NCBI RefSeq assembly: GCF_014650435.1
Contig: NZ_BMUY01000010.1
Location: forward strand, 365,985-429,984
Length of the DNA stretch: 64,000 nucleotides
Reading direction: 5' to 3'
DNA from: Streptomyces tendae
GTDB taxonomy: Bacteria > Actinomycetota > Actinomycetes > Streptomycetales > Streptomycetaceae
Shown: positions 1 to 8,743 of the stretch, piece after piece
Position numbering within the stretch: the stretch's first letter is position 1
How the letters are laid out: each line of letters begins with the position of its first letter
Program-made: the position numbers and the translations under genes
Notes under the pieces: model-generated
The model's input: the letters and a program-made list of their open reading frames with translations, nothing else
What the model was told of the DNA's origin: nothing
Database searches by the model: none

Positions 1-1967
1 TCGCGGTGCCCGCGGGCAAGCCGGCCCGCACGACCACCGCGACCATCGGCCGCGCCGACCTCACCGGCACCGGCGGCGCCGTCCGTACGGTCGTCGAGCT
101 GGTGCCCCGCACCGACCGCGACCTGGTCCTGGCCCGGCTGAACCGCCCGGTCGCGAACGTCACGCCCCTCGCCCTGGCCGGTGCCGCGCCCACCACGGGC
201 GAGCAGCTGACGCTGGCCGGCTACGGCCGCAGCAAGACCGAGTGGGCGCCGCTGAACCTGCACACCGGGGTCTTCTCGGTGGACGCCTCCGACGCCACCA
301 CCGCGACGGTGACGGGCCAGGACGGCGCGGCGGCGTGCATGGGCGACACCGGCGGTCCGCTGGTGCGCACCGTGAACGGCACCAAGCAGCTGGCCGCCCT
401 GAGCAGCCGCTCCCACCAGGGCGGTTGCTTCGGCATCGACGCCGCCGAGACCCGTACCGGCGGCGTGGTCACCCGCGTCGACGACCTGGGCTCCTGGGTG
501 GCGTCCAAGGTCGGCGCCAACCGCATCACCGACTTCAACTGCGACGGCGTCGAGGACATCGCCGTGGCCGACCCCGAGGCGACCGTCGGCGGCGACGCCA
601 AGGCGGGCCTGGTCCGCGTCGTCTACGGCGGCGGCAAGGGCACGGCGCAGATCGACCAGGACCTCGACTGGGTCCCGGGCGGTGCCGAGGCCAACGACCT
701 CTTCGGCCAGGCCGTCGACACCGTCGACTACGACGAGGACGGCTGCACCGACCTGGCGGTCGGCACCCCGGGCGAGAACCTGGGCGACGCCGTGGACGCG
801 GGCATGGCCGACGTCCTGCTCGGCGCCCCCGGCGGCATCGGTACCGGTGCCACCAAGGACGTCCACTTCCAGCAGGCCACGGGCAACGGCTCCATCAGCG
901 CCTCCACACCGGAGAGCGGAGACCTGATGGGGCAGGCGATGGTCGCGGGCACCACCGCCGCCGGCGAACCCTTCGTCGTCATCGGCGTGCCCGGTGAGGG
1001 CCTGAGCGGCGCGGCCGGGGCCGGCGAGGCGTTCTACGTGAGCGGCGGCACCAACGTCTCCGTGCACCAGGACAAGCTGGACGTCCCCGGCGCGGTGGAG
1101 GCGAACGACGGCTTCGGCGCCGTGCTGGCCGCCGACGCCAACCACCTCGCCATCGGCGCGCCCAACGAGGCCATCGGCACCGACGCGGCCGCCGGCAACC
1201 TGGTGGTCTTCTCGCACACGCTGAACAGCGAGAAGCGGCCCACCCCGCTGTTCGGTCTCGATCAGGACCTGGACACCGTCTCCGGCGGTGCCGAGGCCGG
1301 CGACCGCTTCGGCGCCGCCCTGGCTCTCGCCCCGTACCGCGCGTCGGGCGCGGCGCGTGCCGACGGGTCGATCCTCGCGGTCGGTGCACCGGGCGAGGCC
1401 CTGAACGTGAACGGCGTCAGCAAGGCCGAGACGGGCAGCGTGATCACCTTCCGGGTCACCGCCTCGGGCGCCTACACCCAGCTCGACGGATACTCCTCCG
1501 GCACCGGTGACGACGACGTCTCCGGCACCTCCGAGGCCGGTGACCACTTCGGCTCCACCCTGACGGCGATCAACACCGCGCCGCGTGCGGTGAGCACCGA
1601 GGCGACCCTGAAGATGGCCGTCGGCATCCCGGACGAGGCGATCGGCTCGGCGGCCTCCTCCGGCGCCGTGCACGTCTTCTCGATGCTTGGTGCGCCCGGG
1701 GCCAACGACAAGTGGATCGAGTCCGGCGACGGCGACGGCGTCCCCGGCGCGCCGGGCGCGAACCAGCGCCTCGGCTCCAGCATCCACTTCACCGGCACCC
1801 ACCTCTACGTGGGCATGCCCTACGGCCCGACGGCCACGGGCGCGCTCTACGCCCTGCCGATGTCCAACGTGACCCTCGGCGAGCCCAACGCCGCGGTCAC
1901 CGCCTACCAGCCGGGACAGGGCGGCCTGCCCGCCGCCGGCACCACCTTCGGACACGCGGCGCGGTAG
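1..1967 (+). CDS. Secreted trypsin-like (S1) protein with FG-GAP beta-propeller, 5' partial
   Basis: The frame is open from the window edge, so the N-terminus (signal peptide and catalytic His region) lies outside. The first ~165 visible residues resemble the C-terminal half of an S1 protease: a DRDLVLARL segment fits the catalytic Asp region, and CMGDTGGPLV fits the nucleophile loop. That loop normally reads GDSGGP, so the catalytic Ser appears to be Thr. Then come about seven FG-GAP/integrin-alpha-like repeats, enough for a full propeller. The first two carry DxDxDG-like calcium loops (DFNCDGVED, DYDEDGCTD), and later ones end in A(I/V)GAPxEAxG. Known of the family: such Streptomyces proteins are extracellular. 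I infer a binding or poorly catalytic protein. Assignment to the S1/FG-GAP group is secure; activity is doubtful. Confidence 0.85.
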   Translation, partial: AVPAGKPARTTTATIGRADLTGTGGAVRTVVELVPRTDRDLVLARLNRPVANVTPLALAGAAPTTGEQLTLAGYGRSKTEWAPLNLHTGVFSVDASDATTATVTGQDGAAACMGDTGGPLVRTVNGTKQLAALSSRSHQGGCFGIDAAETRTGGVVTRVDDLGSWVASKVGANRITDFNCDGVEDIAVADPEATVGGDAKAGLVRVVYGGGKGTAQIDQDLDWVPGGAEANDLFGQAVDTVDYDEDGCTDLAVGTPGENLGDAVDAGMADVLLGAPGGIGTGATKDVHFQQATGNGSISASTPESGDLMGQAMVAGTTAAGEPFVVIGVPGEGLSGAAGAGEAFYVSGGTNVSVHQDKLDVPGAVEANDGFGAVLAADANHLAIGAPNEAIGTDAAAGNLVVFSHTLNSEKRPTPLFGLDQDLDTVSGGAEAGDRFGAALALAPYRASGAARADGSILAVGAPGEALNVNGVSKAETGSVITFRVTASGAYTQLDGYSSGTGDDDVSGTSEAGDHFGSTLTAINTAPRAVSTEATLKMAVGIPDEAIGSAASSGAVHVFSMLGAPGANDKWIESGDGDGVPGAPGANQRLGSSIHFTGTHLYVGMPYGPTATGALYALPMSNVTLGEPNAAVTAYQPGQGGLPAAGTTFGHAAR

Positions 1968-1982
1968 ACACCGCGTCAGTCC

Positions 1983-2669
1983 TCAGCCGGCCGTGGCGTC
2001 CAGCGCCACGGCCGGCGCGTTCGCGGGGTGCGGCACGCCCGACGGATCGAGTACGAACAGCGCGACGTCCAGCAGGTCGCCGCGGACCCGGGCGTCCTCG
2101 GCGTACCCGGCGAGCGAGAAGTACACGCCCCGCGCCGACTCCGCCATGGCCGTCAGCCACAGGCACTCCACGTCCCGCACCGAGGCCGGGCCCACCGTCG
2201 GATCCACCTGGACGACGATGCCGGGCGCGGCCAGACCGATGCCGGACAGCGGACGCTGGTCGGCGCGGCGCACGTCCCGGTGGCCCAGGCCGCGCAGATA
2301 GAGGACGGCCGCGGTGACCGCGTCCCGCGCGGTGCGGATCGGAACGGCCCGGTGCGCCGGAACCCGTGATCCCGGGGTGCGCCCGGACCGGCCGGTCGCG
2401 GCGGGGTGAACCGGCACGCACAGCACCGTCCCGCAGGGGCAGCCCAGCTCGGGCCGCGGCCACCGGCTCTCGGCCCCGCACGCCGCACAGCGCAGCCCGA
2501 TCCACTCCTCGTCCCACGCCCGGTGGGTGACCTCGGTCGCGGCTCCGCGCGGGTCCAGCTCCGGGGCGACGGGCGCCCCGCAGGCGCAGGGGTACGACGG
2601 TGCCGTGTAGCGGTGCCGGCGCCCGCAGGCGGAGCAGCACACCGAGATGGTCTCGGACATGACCCCCAT
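1983..2669 (-). CDS. Zinc-ribbon-containing hypothetical protein
   Basis: A 228-aa protein of unknown function. It carries two similar cysteine modules near the N-terminus: CCSACG...CACG at ~residues 11-31 and CAACG...CPCG at ~57-80. Each looks like a zinc ribbon with a CxxC and a CxCG half. The remainder is a mixed alpha/beta domain with no motif I recognise and no signal peptide or membrane segment. It begins MGVMSETI, so the second Met is an alternative start three codons later. It converges with the FG-GAP gene and is divergent from gcl, sharing the 2670-2816 intergenic region. Role unknown. Confidence 0.7.
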   Translation of the reverse strand: MGVMSETISVCCSACGRRHRYTAPSYPCACGAPVAPELDPRGAATEVTHRAWDEEWIGLRCAACGAESRWPRPELGCPCGTVLCVPVHPAATGRSGRTPGSRVPAHRAVPIRTARDAVTAAVLYLRGLGHRDVRRADQRPLSGIGLAAPGIVVQVDPTVGPASVRDVECLWLTAMAESARGVYFSLAGYAEDARVRGDLLDVALFVLDPSGVPHPANAPAVALDATAG

Positions 2670-2678
2670 CGTCCTCTC

Positions 2679-2707
2679 TTGACGGCCCCCGGCCGCCCAC
2701 TTACATT
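2679..2707 (+). promoter_or_regulatory. gcl promoter (-35/-10)
   Basis: TTGACG at 2679-2684, a 17-bp spacer, then TACATT at 2702-2707: a good housekeeping-type Streptomyces promoter. Transcription should start near 2714, giving a leader of about 100 nt before gcl. Confidence 0.65.
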
Positions 2708-2709
2708 AC

Positions 2710-2745
2710 TTCCAGATCGTAGAAAACAAATTTCGCTATACGGAA
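2710..2745 (+). promoter_or_regulatory. Tandem IclR/AllR-type operators before gcl
   Basis: Two 15-bp inverted repeats: TTCCA-GATCG-TAGAA (2710-2724) and TTTCG-CTATA-CGGAA (2731-2745), centres 21 bp apart. They lie over and just downstream of the predicted start of transcription, which suits repression. The same paired arrangement recurs at hyi, aceB and allR. That AllR binds here is inferred. Confidence 0.6.
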
Positions 2746-2816
2746 GTTGCTACGGAAGAAGCTCACCGCGGGGCGCGACGGGAGTGCGAATCCGACAGCC
2801 GGATCAGGAGTACTCG

Positions 2817-4601
2817 ATGGCTCGTATGACCGCTGCCCGAGCGGCAGTTGAGATCCTCAAGCGCGAGGGCGTCACCGACGCGTTCGGTGTGCCCGGTGCG
2901 GCGATCAACCCCTTCTACGCGGCGCTCAAGGCGTCCGGCGGCGTCCAGCACACCCTCGCCCGTCACGTCGAGGGTGCCTCGCACATGGCCGAGGGCTACA
3001 CCCGCACCCACCCCGGCAACATCGGCGTCTGCATCGGCACCTCGGGACCGGCCGGCACCGACATGATCACGGGCCTCTACTCGGCGATCGGCGACTCGAT
3101 CCCGATCCTGTGCATCACCGGCCAGGCGCCGACCGCGGTGATCCACAAGGAGGACTTCCAGGCCGTCGACATCGCCTCCATCGCCAAGCCGGTGACGAAG
3201 ATGGCGGTCACCGTCCTGGAGGCCGCGCAGGTCCCCGGTGTCTTCCAGCAGGCGTTCCACCTGATGCGCTCCGGCCGCCCAGGACCGGTCCTGATCGACC
3301 TGCCGATCGACGTCCAGACGACCGAGATCGAGTTCGACCCGGAGACCTACGAGCCGCTCCCGGTCTACCGGCCCACCGCCACCCGCGCCCAGATCGAGAA
3401 GGCGATCGGCCTGCTCAACGCGTCCGAGCGCCCGCTGATCGTGGCCGGCGGCGGTGTCATCAACGCCGACGCGGCCGACCTGCTCGTGGAGTTCGCCGAG
3501 CTGACCGGCACCCCGGTCGTGCCGACCCTGATGGGCTGGGGCCTGCTGCCCGACGACCACGAGCTGAACGCCGGCATGGTCGGCCTGCAGACCTCGCACC
3601 GCTACGGCAACGCGACCTTCCTCGAGTCGGACTTCGTCCTCGGCATCGGAAACCGCTGGGCCAACCGCCACACCGGCAAGCTGGACGTCTACACCGCGGG
3701 GCGCAAGTTCGTCCACGTCGACGTCGAGCCCACCCAGATCGGCAAGATCTTCGCCCCGGACTACGGCATCGCCTCCGACGCCAAGGCCGCACTGGAGCTG
3801 TTCGTCGAGGTCGCGCGCGAACTGAAGGCGGCCGGCCAGCTGCCCGACCGCTCCGCGTGGGCCGCCTCCGCGCAGGAGCGCAAGGCCACCCTCCAGCGCC
3901 GTACGCACTTCGACGACATCCCGATCAAGCCGCAGCGCGTCTACGAGGAGATGAACAAGGCCTTCGGGCCGGAGACCCGGTACGTCTCCACCATCGGCCT
4001 CTCGCAGATCGCCGGCGCCCAGATGCTGCACGTCTACCGCCCGCGGCACTGGATCAACTGCGGCCAGGCCGGCCCGCTCGGCTGGACCGTCCCGGCCGCC
4101 CTCGGCGTCGCCAAGGCCGACCCGGACGCCCAGGTCGTGGCGCTCTCCGGCGACTACGACTTCCAGTTCATGCTGGAGGAACTGGCCGTCGGCGCGCAGC
4201 ACCAGATCCCGTACGTGCACGTCCTGGTCAACAACTCCTACCTGGGCCTGATCCGCCAGGCGCAGCGGGCGTTCGACATCGACTTCCAGGTCAACCTGGA
4301 GTTCGAGAACATCAACTCGCCCGAGCTGGGCGTCTACGGCGTCGACCACGTCAAGGTCGCCGAGGGCCTGGGCTGCAAGGCGATCCGGGTGACCGACCCG
4401 AACGAGCTGGGCGCGGCCCTGGAGCAGGCCAAGAAGCTGGCCGCCGAGCACCGGGTGCCGGTCGTCGTCGAGGCGATCCTGGAGCGCGTCACCAACATCT
4501 CCATGTCCGGCACGAACGACATCTCCAACGTGGTGGAGTTCGAGGAGGTGGCCACGGAGCCGGGGCACGCCCCGACCGCGGTCAGGACGCTGAAGGTCTG
4601 A
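2817..4601 (+). CDS. gcl: Glyoxylate carboligase (tartronate-semialdehyde synthase)
   Basis: Joins two glyoxylate molecules to tartronate semialdehyde plus CO2, using thiamine diphosphate and FAD. At 594 aa it matches E. coli Gcl (593 aa) and aligns along its whole length from the first residues (AFGVPGAAINPFY). The position where related ThDP enzymes have a catalytic Glu is Val51 (ARHVEGASHMAEGY), the hallmark of Gcl. The C-terminal ThDP/Mg site is GDYDFQF...NNSYLGL. The start is the ATG six bases after AGGAG (2806-2810). Hyi and GlxR, which act on its product, are encoded at 7.8-9.6 kb. The promoter and tandem operators upstream suggest repression until allantoin-derived glyoxylate is present. 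Identity is very secure. Confidence 0.97.
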   Translation: MARMTAARAAVEILKREGVTDAFGVPGAAINPFYAALKASGGVQHTLARHVEGASHMAEGYTRTHPGNIGVCIGTSGPAGTDMITGLYSAIGDSIPILCITGQAPTAVIHKEDFQAVDIASIAKPVTKMAVTVLEAAQVPGVFQQAFHLMRSGRPGPVLIDLPIDVQTTEIEFDPETYEPLPVYRPTATRAQIEKAIGLLNASERPLIVAGGGVINADAADLLVEFAELTGTPVVPTLMGWGLLPDDHELNAGMVGLQTSHRYGNATFLESDFVLGIGNRWANRHTGKLDVYTAGRKFVHVDVEPTQIGKIFAPDYGIASDAKAALELFVEVARELKAAGQLPDRSAWAASAQERKATLQRRTHFDDIPIKPQRVYEEMNKAFGPETRYVSTIGLSQIAGAQMLHVYRPRHWINCGQAGPLGWTVPAALGVAKADPDAQVVALSGDYDFQFMLEELAVGAQHQIPYVHVLVNNSYLGLIRQAQRAFDIDFQVNLEFENINSPELGVYGVDHVKVAEGLGCKAIRVTDPNELGAALEQAKKLAAEHRVPVVVEAILERVTNISMSGTNDISNVVEFEEVATEPGHAPTAVRTLKV

Positions 4602-4621
4602 CGGACCCGGCGCCGAGAGCC

Positions 4622-4662
4622 GAGAACGGCCCGTCCCTCTCCTCGGGGGACGGGCCGTTCTC
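4622..4662. terminator. Bidirectional hairpin terminator after gcl
   Basis: A perfect 15-bp stem (GAGAACGGCCCGTCC at 4622-4636 and its complement at 4648-4662) with an 11-nt loop, between the convergent gcl and 4679-5341 genes. Confidence 0.75.
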
Positions 4663-4678
4663 ACGTGTGTGCGGCCCC

Positions 4679-5341
4679 TCAGTCCGAGCCGCCACCGCCG
4701 CCACCGCCCCCGGAGCCGCAGCCGCCCGTATGGTCCCCGTGGTGGCCCGTGCCGCCGCCCCAGTCGCCCGAGACCGAGTCCTCGTACTCGTCGCGCCACC
4801 TCAGGAACCTGCCCCGGCCCAGGGAGAAGCGCACGCCGTCGGCCGGGGTGCCCGGGGCCGTCAGCCCGGTCCGCAGCGCGAAGCGCGGCAGCAGCAGGCG
4901 CAGGGCGGCATCGCCGTGCAGGGCGACCGCGAGCAGCGTGTCGTCGTCCGTCAGGCCGTGCCTGACCGCCGGCAGCGGGTGCCGCTCCCGCCAGAACTCC
5001 ACGCGCCGACGGGCACCGCGGGTCGGCCTGAGCCAGGGGTGGCCGAGCAACCCGTCCTCGGCGAGCGGGATGCGCGTCAGGGCCACGGCGAGGCGCACGT
5101 CCGGGTGGCGGACCAGCTCACGAGCGGTGAGCGGCTCGTGCAGACAGTCCAGGACCGTCCCCTCGAACGGCCCCAGGCCCTCCGGCTCGGGACCCGCCGC
5201 GCACAGCGTCCTGCGCGGTCCGGTCTCGACGGCCCCCAGCAGGTGCAGGGCGACCAACGCCACCGTGACGGCCGCCGGCGGCCCGCCGCCCAGCAGCGCG
5301 ATCTGGTGCGGCTCCCACCCGATCTCCGTGACACCGTCCAC
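4679..5341 (-). CDS. TIGR04222-like protein with glycine/cysteine-rich tail
   Basis: A 220-aa protein of unknown function. The N-terminal half has a hydrophobic stretch (ALLGGGPPAAVTVALVALHL). The C-terminus is a Gly tail with a single Cys followed by about ten glycines and SD. Tails of this kind are typical of the actinobacterial TIGR04222-domain proteins, many of which are membrane-anchored. Arg-rich helices fill the middle (TRGARRRVEFWRERHPL). Convergent with gcl across a strong terminator; the small gene at 5409-5669 lies 67 bp upstream on the same strand. No function can be assigned. Confidence 0.65.
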   Translation of the reverse strand: MDGVTEIGWEPHQIALLGGGPPAAVTVALVALHLLGAVETGPRRTLCAAGPEPEGLGPFEGTVLDCLHEPLTARELVRHPDVRLAVALTRIPLAEDGLLGHPWLRPTRGARRRVEFWRERHPLPAVRHGLTDDDTLLAVALHGDAALRLLLPRFALRTGLTAPGTPADGVRFSLGRGRFLRWRDEYEDSVSGDWGGGTGHHGDHTGGCGSGGGGGGGGSD

Positions 5342-5408
5342 GACCCCACCCCCGTGCGCCCCGTGTTGTGCCGGGGTTGTGCCCGCTGCGGGGGACTCCT
5401 ACGCCCGC

Positions 5409-5669
5409 TCAGCCACCGTGGTGCTCCTGGTGCTCGTGGTGTTCGTGCAGCCCAGGCCAGTCCTCCGGGCCGCCGCCCTGCCACTCGACCAGGTCGCTGT
5501 CCTCCACGTCGGTCACGTAGAGGTCGGCCAGCCGCAGCAGTTCGGCGACGTCGTCGATGTGCGAGGCGACGCCCAGGGTCTCCTCGCCGGAGGTGACCCG
5601 GCGCGAGCCGTCCAGGGCGGGGGAGTGGACGACGATGTGCGGGTGCTCGGGTGGGTGTGCCGTTGCCAT
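5409..5669 (-). CDS. Small acidic His-rich hypothetical protein
   Basis: An 86-aa acidic protein beginning MATAHPPEHPHIVVHSP and ending in a His/Glu-rich tail (GLHEHHEHQEHHGG) that could bind metal. The reading frame runs further upstream to 5825, but I place the start at the ATG at 5669, where GGAG lies just upstream and the extension looks non-coding. No domain recognised. It lies upstream of, and is probably co-transcribed with, the 4679-5341 gene. Confidence 0.6.
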   Translation of the reverse strand: MATAHPPEHPHIVVHSPALDGSRRVTSGEETLGVASHIDDVAELLRLADLYVTDVEDSDLVEWQGGGPEDWPGLHEHHEHQEHHGG

Positions 5670-6142
5670 GTCTCCAGGCTGCTGCGCGGGCGGGCGATCC
5701 GCACGCCGGAGCACGTAGGAGCACCCGGTGAACGCCGAGAGGCGCCGGATGCGGGACCGTCCGCATCCGGCGCCACTCAGCCGGTGAAGGTTCTTGGTGA
5801 GGGTTGTCGCCGAAGGTTTCTTCACGTGGTGTCCGTCCGGCGGCGCGAGGCTGGGCGCGACAGGTCGTTCGCGCCGCCGGACGGGGCTTGCGGGGCCTCT
5901 CGGGAAGAGAGGTGTGTGGCTGGGACCGCGGCGGTGCGACGGGCCGGAACGGCTCCTCCCCTCAGGTCGTAGGAGAAGCGTCCGTGCCCTTCACCACCGC
6001 ACTGGCTCGCTGGCCGCCGCGGTCCTCGCCCTGCCCGCGCCGGCACCTGGCGGTCACCCCTCATCCGGGCCGCTTCGGTGCCTGCGCGGGCCGCGCACAC
6101 GGCCCCGGCCTCCCCGCCGGGTTCCGTGCGCGAGCCGGTGGA
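5670..6142. other. Intergenic region without a clear gene
   Basis: About 470 bases with no convincing gene. A GTG at 5984 behind AGGAG (5971-5975) opens VPFTTALAR; after a one-base frame change the next residues would read SLAAAVLALPAPA, like a broken signal peptide. This may be a relic of a secreted-protein gene, but the evidence is weak. Confidence 0.3.
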
Positions 6143-7606
6143 TCAGTCCTCGCGCAGGGCGCGGACCGCCTCCTCCACGCGCTTGCCGTACTCGGGGTCG
6201 GCCGCGTGGAAGTGCGCGAGGTTCTTCTCCACGACGTCGTTGCGCGAGACCTGGGACAGACCGCCGGCGAGGTTCGCGACCAGGCGCTGCTTCTCGTCCT
6301 CGCTCATCAGCCGGTACAGCGCACCGGCCTGCACGAAAGGGTCGTCCTTGGTGTGCAGCGGCGCCTCGTGGGTGCCGGTGTGGCCGGACACGGGGAGCGG
6401 CGCGGCCAGCGGGCGGCCGGTCTCGGCCGGGCCGTCGTAGGAGTTCGGCTCGTAGTTCTTGGCGTACCGGTCCTGCGCGTTGGACGCCATCAGGCCGTCG
6501 CGGCCGTAGTTGGCGGCGCCGCCGGGCACGGCCTTCGGGGCGTTCACCGCGAGCTGGGTGTGGTTGACGCCCAGGCGGTAGCGGTGCGCGTCCGCGTAGG
6601 CGAACAGCCGGCCCTGGAGCATCTTGTCGGGGGAGGGGCCGATGCCGGGCACGAAGTTGTTCGGGGAGAACGCGGCCTGCTCGACCTCCGCGAAGACGTT
6701 GTCCGGGTTGCGGTCGAGGACCAGCCGGCCGACACGCTTGAGCGGGTAGTCGGCGTGCGGCCACACCTTGGTCACGTCGAACGGGTTGAAGCGGTAGTTC
6801 GCCGCCTCGGCCACCGGCATCAGCTGCACGTGCAGCGTCCAGGACGGGTACACGCCCCGCTCGATCGCCTGCACCAGGTCCGTCTGGTGCGAGGTCGGGT
6901 CCTCGCCCGCGAGCTTCGCGGCCTCGTCGGCGGTCAGGCAGCGGATGCCCTGGTCCGTCTTGAAGTGGTACTTGACGAAGAAGGACTCGCCCTTGGCGTT
7001 CGTCCACTGGTAGGTGTGCGAGCCGAAGCCGTCCATGTGGCGGTACGACGCCGGGATGCCGCGGTCGCCCATCAGCCAGGTCACCTGGTGCGTGGCCTCG
7101 GGGGAGTGCGCCCAGAAGTCGAAGACGTTGTCCGGCTCCTGACGGCCCGTGAACGGGTCGCGCTTCTGCGAGTGGATGAAGTCGGGGAACTTGATCGGGT
7201 CCTTGATGAAGAACACCGGGGTGTTGTTGCCGACGAGGTCGTAGTTGCCCTCCTCGGTGTAGAACTTCACCGCGAAGCCGCGCGGGTCGCGGACCGCGTC
7301 CGCGCCGCCGAGGGAGTCGGCCACGGTGGAGAAGCGCAGGAAGACCTCGGTGCGCCGGCCGACCGTGCTCAGGAAGTCGGCGTGCGTGAAGCCGCTGACG
7401 TCGTCGGTCACCTCGAAGTGGCCGTAGGCGCCGGAGCCGCGGGCGTGCACCACGCGCTCCGGGATGCGCTCGCGGTTGAAGCGGGCGAGCTTCTCGATGA
7501 GGTGCTGGTCCTGGATCAGGAGGGGACCGCCGATGCCGGCGGAAGCGGAGTTCTGGTTGTCGGCGACCGGGGCGCCGGACTCGGTGGTGAGCACGCGCTG
7601 CGACAT
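6143..7606 (-). CDS. Monofunctional haem catalase (small-subunit type)
   Basis: Decomposes H2O2 to water and O2. The 487-aa length fits small-subunit catalases. The distal haem residues are present: His54 in RIPERVVHARG and Asn127 in GNNTPVFF. The proximal haem ligand is Tyr337 in RLFAYADAHRYRLG. NADPH-site residues are plausible around FNPFDVTKVWPH. It lies beside glxR and hyi and near the urate oxidase gene, so its likely job is removing the H2O2 made by urate oxidase, although it could also be a general oxidative-stress catalase. Its promoter carries one operator of each of the two families seen at the purine genes. Identity is very secure. Confidence 0.97.
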   Translation of the reverse strand: MSQRVLTTESGAPVADNQNSASAGIGGPLLIQDQHLIEKLARFNRERIPERVVHARGSGAYGHFEVTDDVSGFTHADFLSTVGRRTEVFLRFSTVADSLGGADAVRDPRGFAVKFYTEEGNYDLVGNNTPVFFIKDPIKFPDFIHSQKRDPFTGRQEPDNVFDFWAHSPEATHQVTWLMGDRGIPASYRHMDGFGSHTYQWTNAKGESFFVKYHFKTDQGIRCLTADEAAKLAGEDPTSHQTDLVQAIERGVYPSWTLHVQLMPVAEAANYRFNPFDVTKVWPHADYPLKRVGRLVLDRNPDNVFAEVEQAAFSPNNFVPGIGPSPDKMLQGRLFAYADAHRYRLGVNHTQLAVNAPKAVPGGAANYGRDGLMASNAQDRYAKNYEPNSYDGPAETGRPLAAPLPVSGHTGTHEAPLHTKDDPFVQAGALYRLMSEDEKQRLVANLAGGLSQVSRNDVVEKNLAHFHAADPEYGKRVEEAVRALRED

Positions 7607-7667
7607 CGTGGACCTTCCGTGGCCTTGCAGACGAGGGTTCAGCGGAAGCAGCTGGATGGAAACTGTT

Positions 7668-7720
7668 TTCCGCTTTGTGGAGCCTAGATTTGGGAGAGTG
7701 GCACGTCAACAGTTTGTTGA
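7668..7720 (-). promoter_or_regulatory. Catalase promoter with both operator types
   Basis: On the minus strand, TTGACG (7709-7704), a 17-bp spacer and TAGGCT (7686-7681). The palindrome TCAACAGTTTGTTGA (7706-7720) overlaps the -35. A TTCCG-CTTTG-TGGAG site (7668-7682) overlaps the -10 and start of transcription; its partner 21 bp away (7647-7661) keeps only the TGGAA half. Confidence 0.6.
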
Positions 7721-7728
7721 AGTGGGTT

Positions 7729-7786
7729 CCGGGCGGCGCCGCCGCTCGGGCGCGACAGGACAGGTGTCAGCGGCGGCGCCACCCGG
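7729..7786 (-). terminator. Hairpin terminator after glxR
   Basis: 18-bp arms at 7729-7746 and 7769-7786 with one G-T wobble and a 22-nt loop, directly downstream of the glxR stop and upstream of the catalase promoter. Confidence 0.6.
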
Positions 7787-7805
7787 AGGTCTCGGGGAGG
7801 GTGCG

Positions 7806-8696
7806 TCAGACCTGGGCGCCGGAGAGGCGCTCCACGGCCCGCAGCAGGGCGGAGTGGTCCAGGCCGCCGTCGCCCTGGGCGCGCAGCGACGCGACCAGCT
7901 GGGCCACCACGGCGCCCACCGGCAGGGCGGCACCGACGTTGCGGGCGGCGTCGGTGACGATGCCCATGTCCTTGTGGTGCAGGTCGATGCGGAAGCCCGG
8001 CTTGAAGTCGCGGCCCAGGAAGTTGTCCTTCTTCCGCGTCAGCACGGTCGAGCCGGCCAGACCGCCGTTGAGGACGTCCAGGGCGGCCTTCAGGTCCACG
8101 CCGGACTTCTCCAGGAAGACCACGGCCTCGGCGCACGCCTGGATGTTCACGGCGACGATCAGCTGGTTGGCGGCCTTCACGGTCTGACCCGAGCCGTGCG
8201 GGCCGCACAGCACGATGGTCTTGCCGAGCGCCTCCAGGAGCGGCTTGGCCTCGTCGAAGTCGGCCTGCTCACCGCCGACCATGATGGACAGCACGGCCTC
8301 GATCGCGCCGGCCTCGCCGCCCGAGACGGGGGCGTCCAGGACGCGGACGCCCTTGTCCTTGGCGGCCTTCGCGAGGTCGACGGAGGTCTGCGGGGTGATC
8401 GAGGACATGTCGACCAGGAGCGCGCCGGACTTCGCGTTCTCCAGGATGCCGTCGGGGCCGTAGGCGATGGCCTCGACCTGCGGCGACGCGGGCACCATGG
8501 TGACGATCACGTCGGCGTCGCGCACGGCCTCGGCGATCGAGCCGGCCGCGGTGCCGCCCGCGGCGGACAGGCGGTCCAGCTTCTCCTGCTCCAGCGTGAA
8601 GCCGGTGACCTGGTAACCCGCCTTGATCAGGTTCTCGGACATGGGAGAGCCCATGATGCCGAGACCGACCCAGGCGACCTTGGGGAGCGTGCTCAT
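7806..8696 (-). CDS. glxR: Tartronate-semialdehyde reductase (2-hydroxy-3-oxopropionate reductase)
   Basis: Reduces tartronate semialdehyde, the Gcl product, to D-glycerate with NAD(P)H. The 296-aa length is typical of beta-hydroxyacid dehydrogenases. Seen: the N-terminal Rossmann motif GLGIMGSPM (~11-19), the substrate-site DAPVSGGEAGA (~120-130), and the catalytic Lys in GSGQTVKAANQ (~170). It lies 47 bp downstream of hyi on the same strand, so the two probably share the promoter at 9636-9700. A terminator follows. Other family members (3-hydroxyisobutyrate dehydrogenase) look alike, but the gcl/hyi context makes this the best call. Confidence 0.93.
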   Translation of the reverse strand: MSTLPKVAWVGLGIMGSPMSENLIKAGYQVTGFTLEQEKLDRLSAAGGTAAGSIAEAVRDADVIVTMVPASPQVEAIAYGPDGILENAKSGALLVDMSSITPQTSVDLAKAAKDKGVRVLDAPVSGGEAGAIEAVLSIMVGGEQADFDEAKPLLEALGKTIVLCGPHGSGQTVKAANQLIVAVNIQACAEAVVFLEKSGVDLKAALDVLNGGLAGSTVLTRKKDNFLGRDFKPGFRIDLHHKDMGIVTDAARNVGAALPVGAVVAQLVASLRAQGDGGLDHSALLRAVERLSGAQV

Positions 8697-8743
8697 GATG
8701 GGTACCTCTCTGGAAAATCTCTGAAGAATTGTGCGGGTGGCGC

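Noticed and set aside
2763..4799. Long minus-strand open frame opposite gcl
   Set aside because: Repetitive Arg/Gly/Asp composition and no domain; gcl on the + strand is unambiguous.
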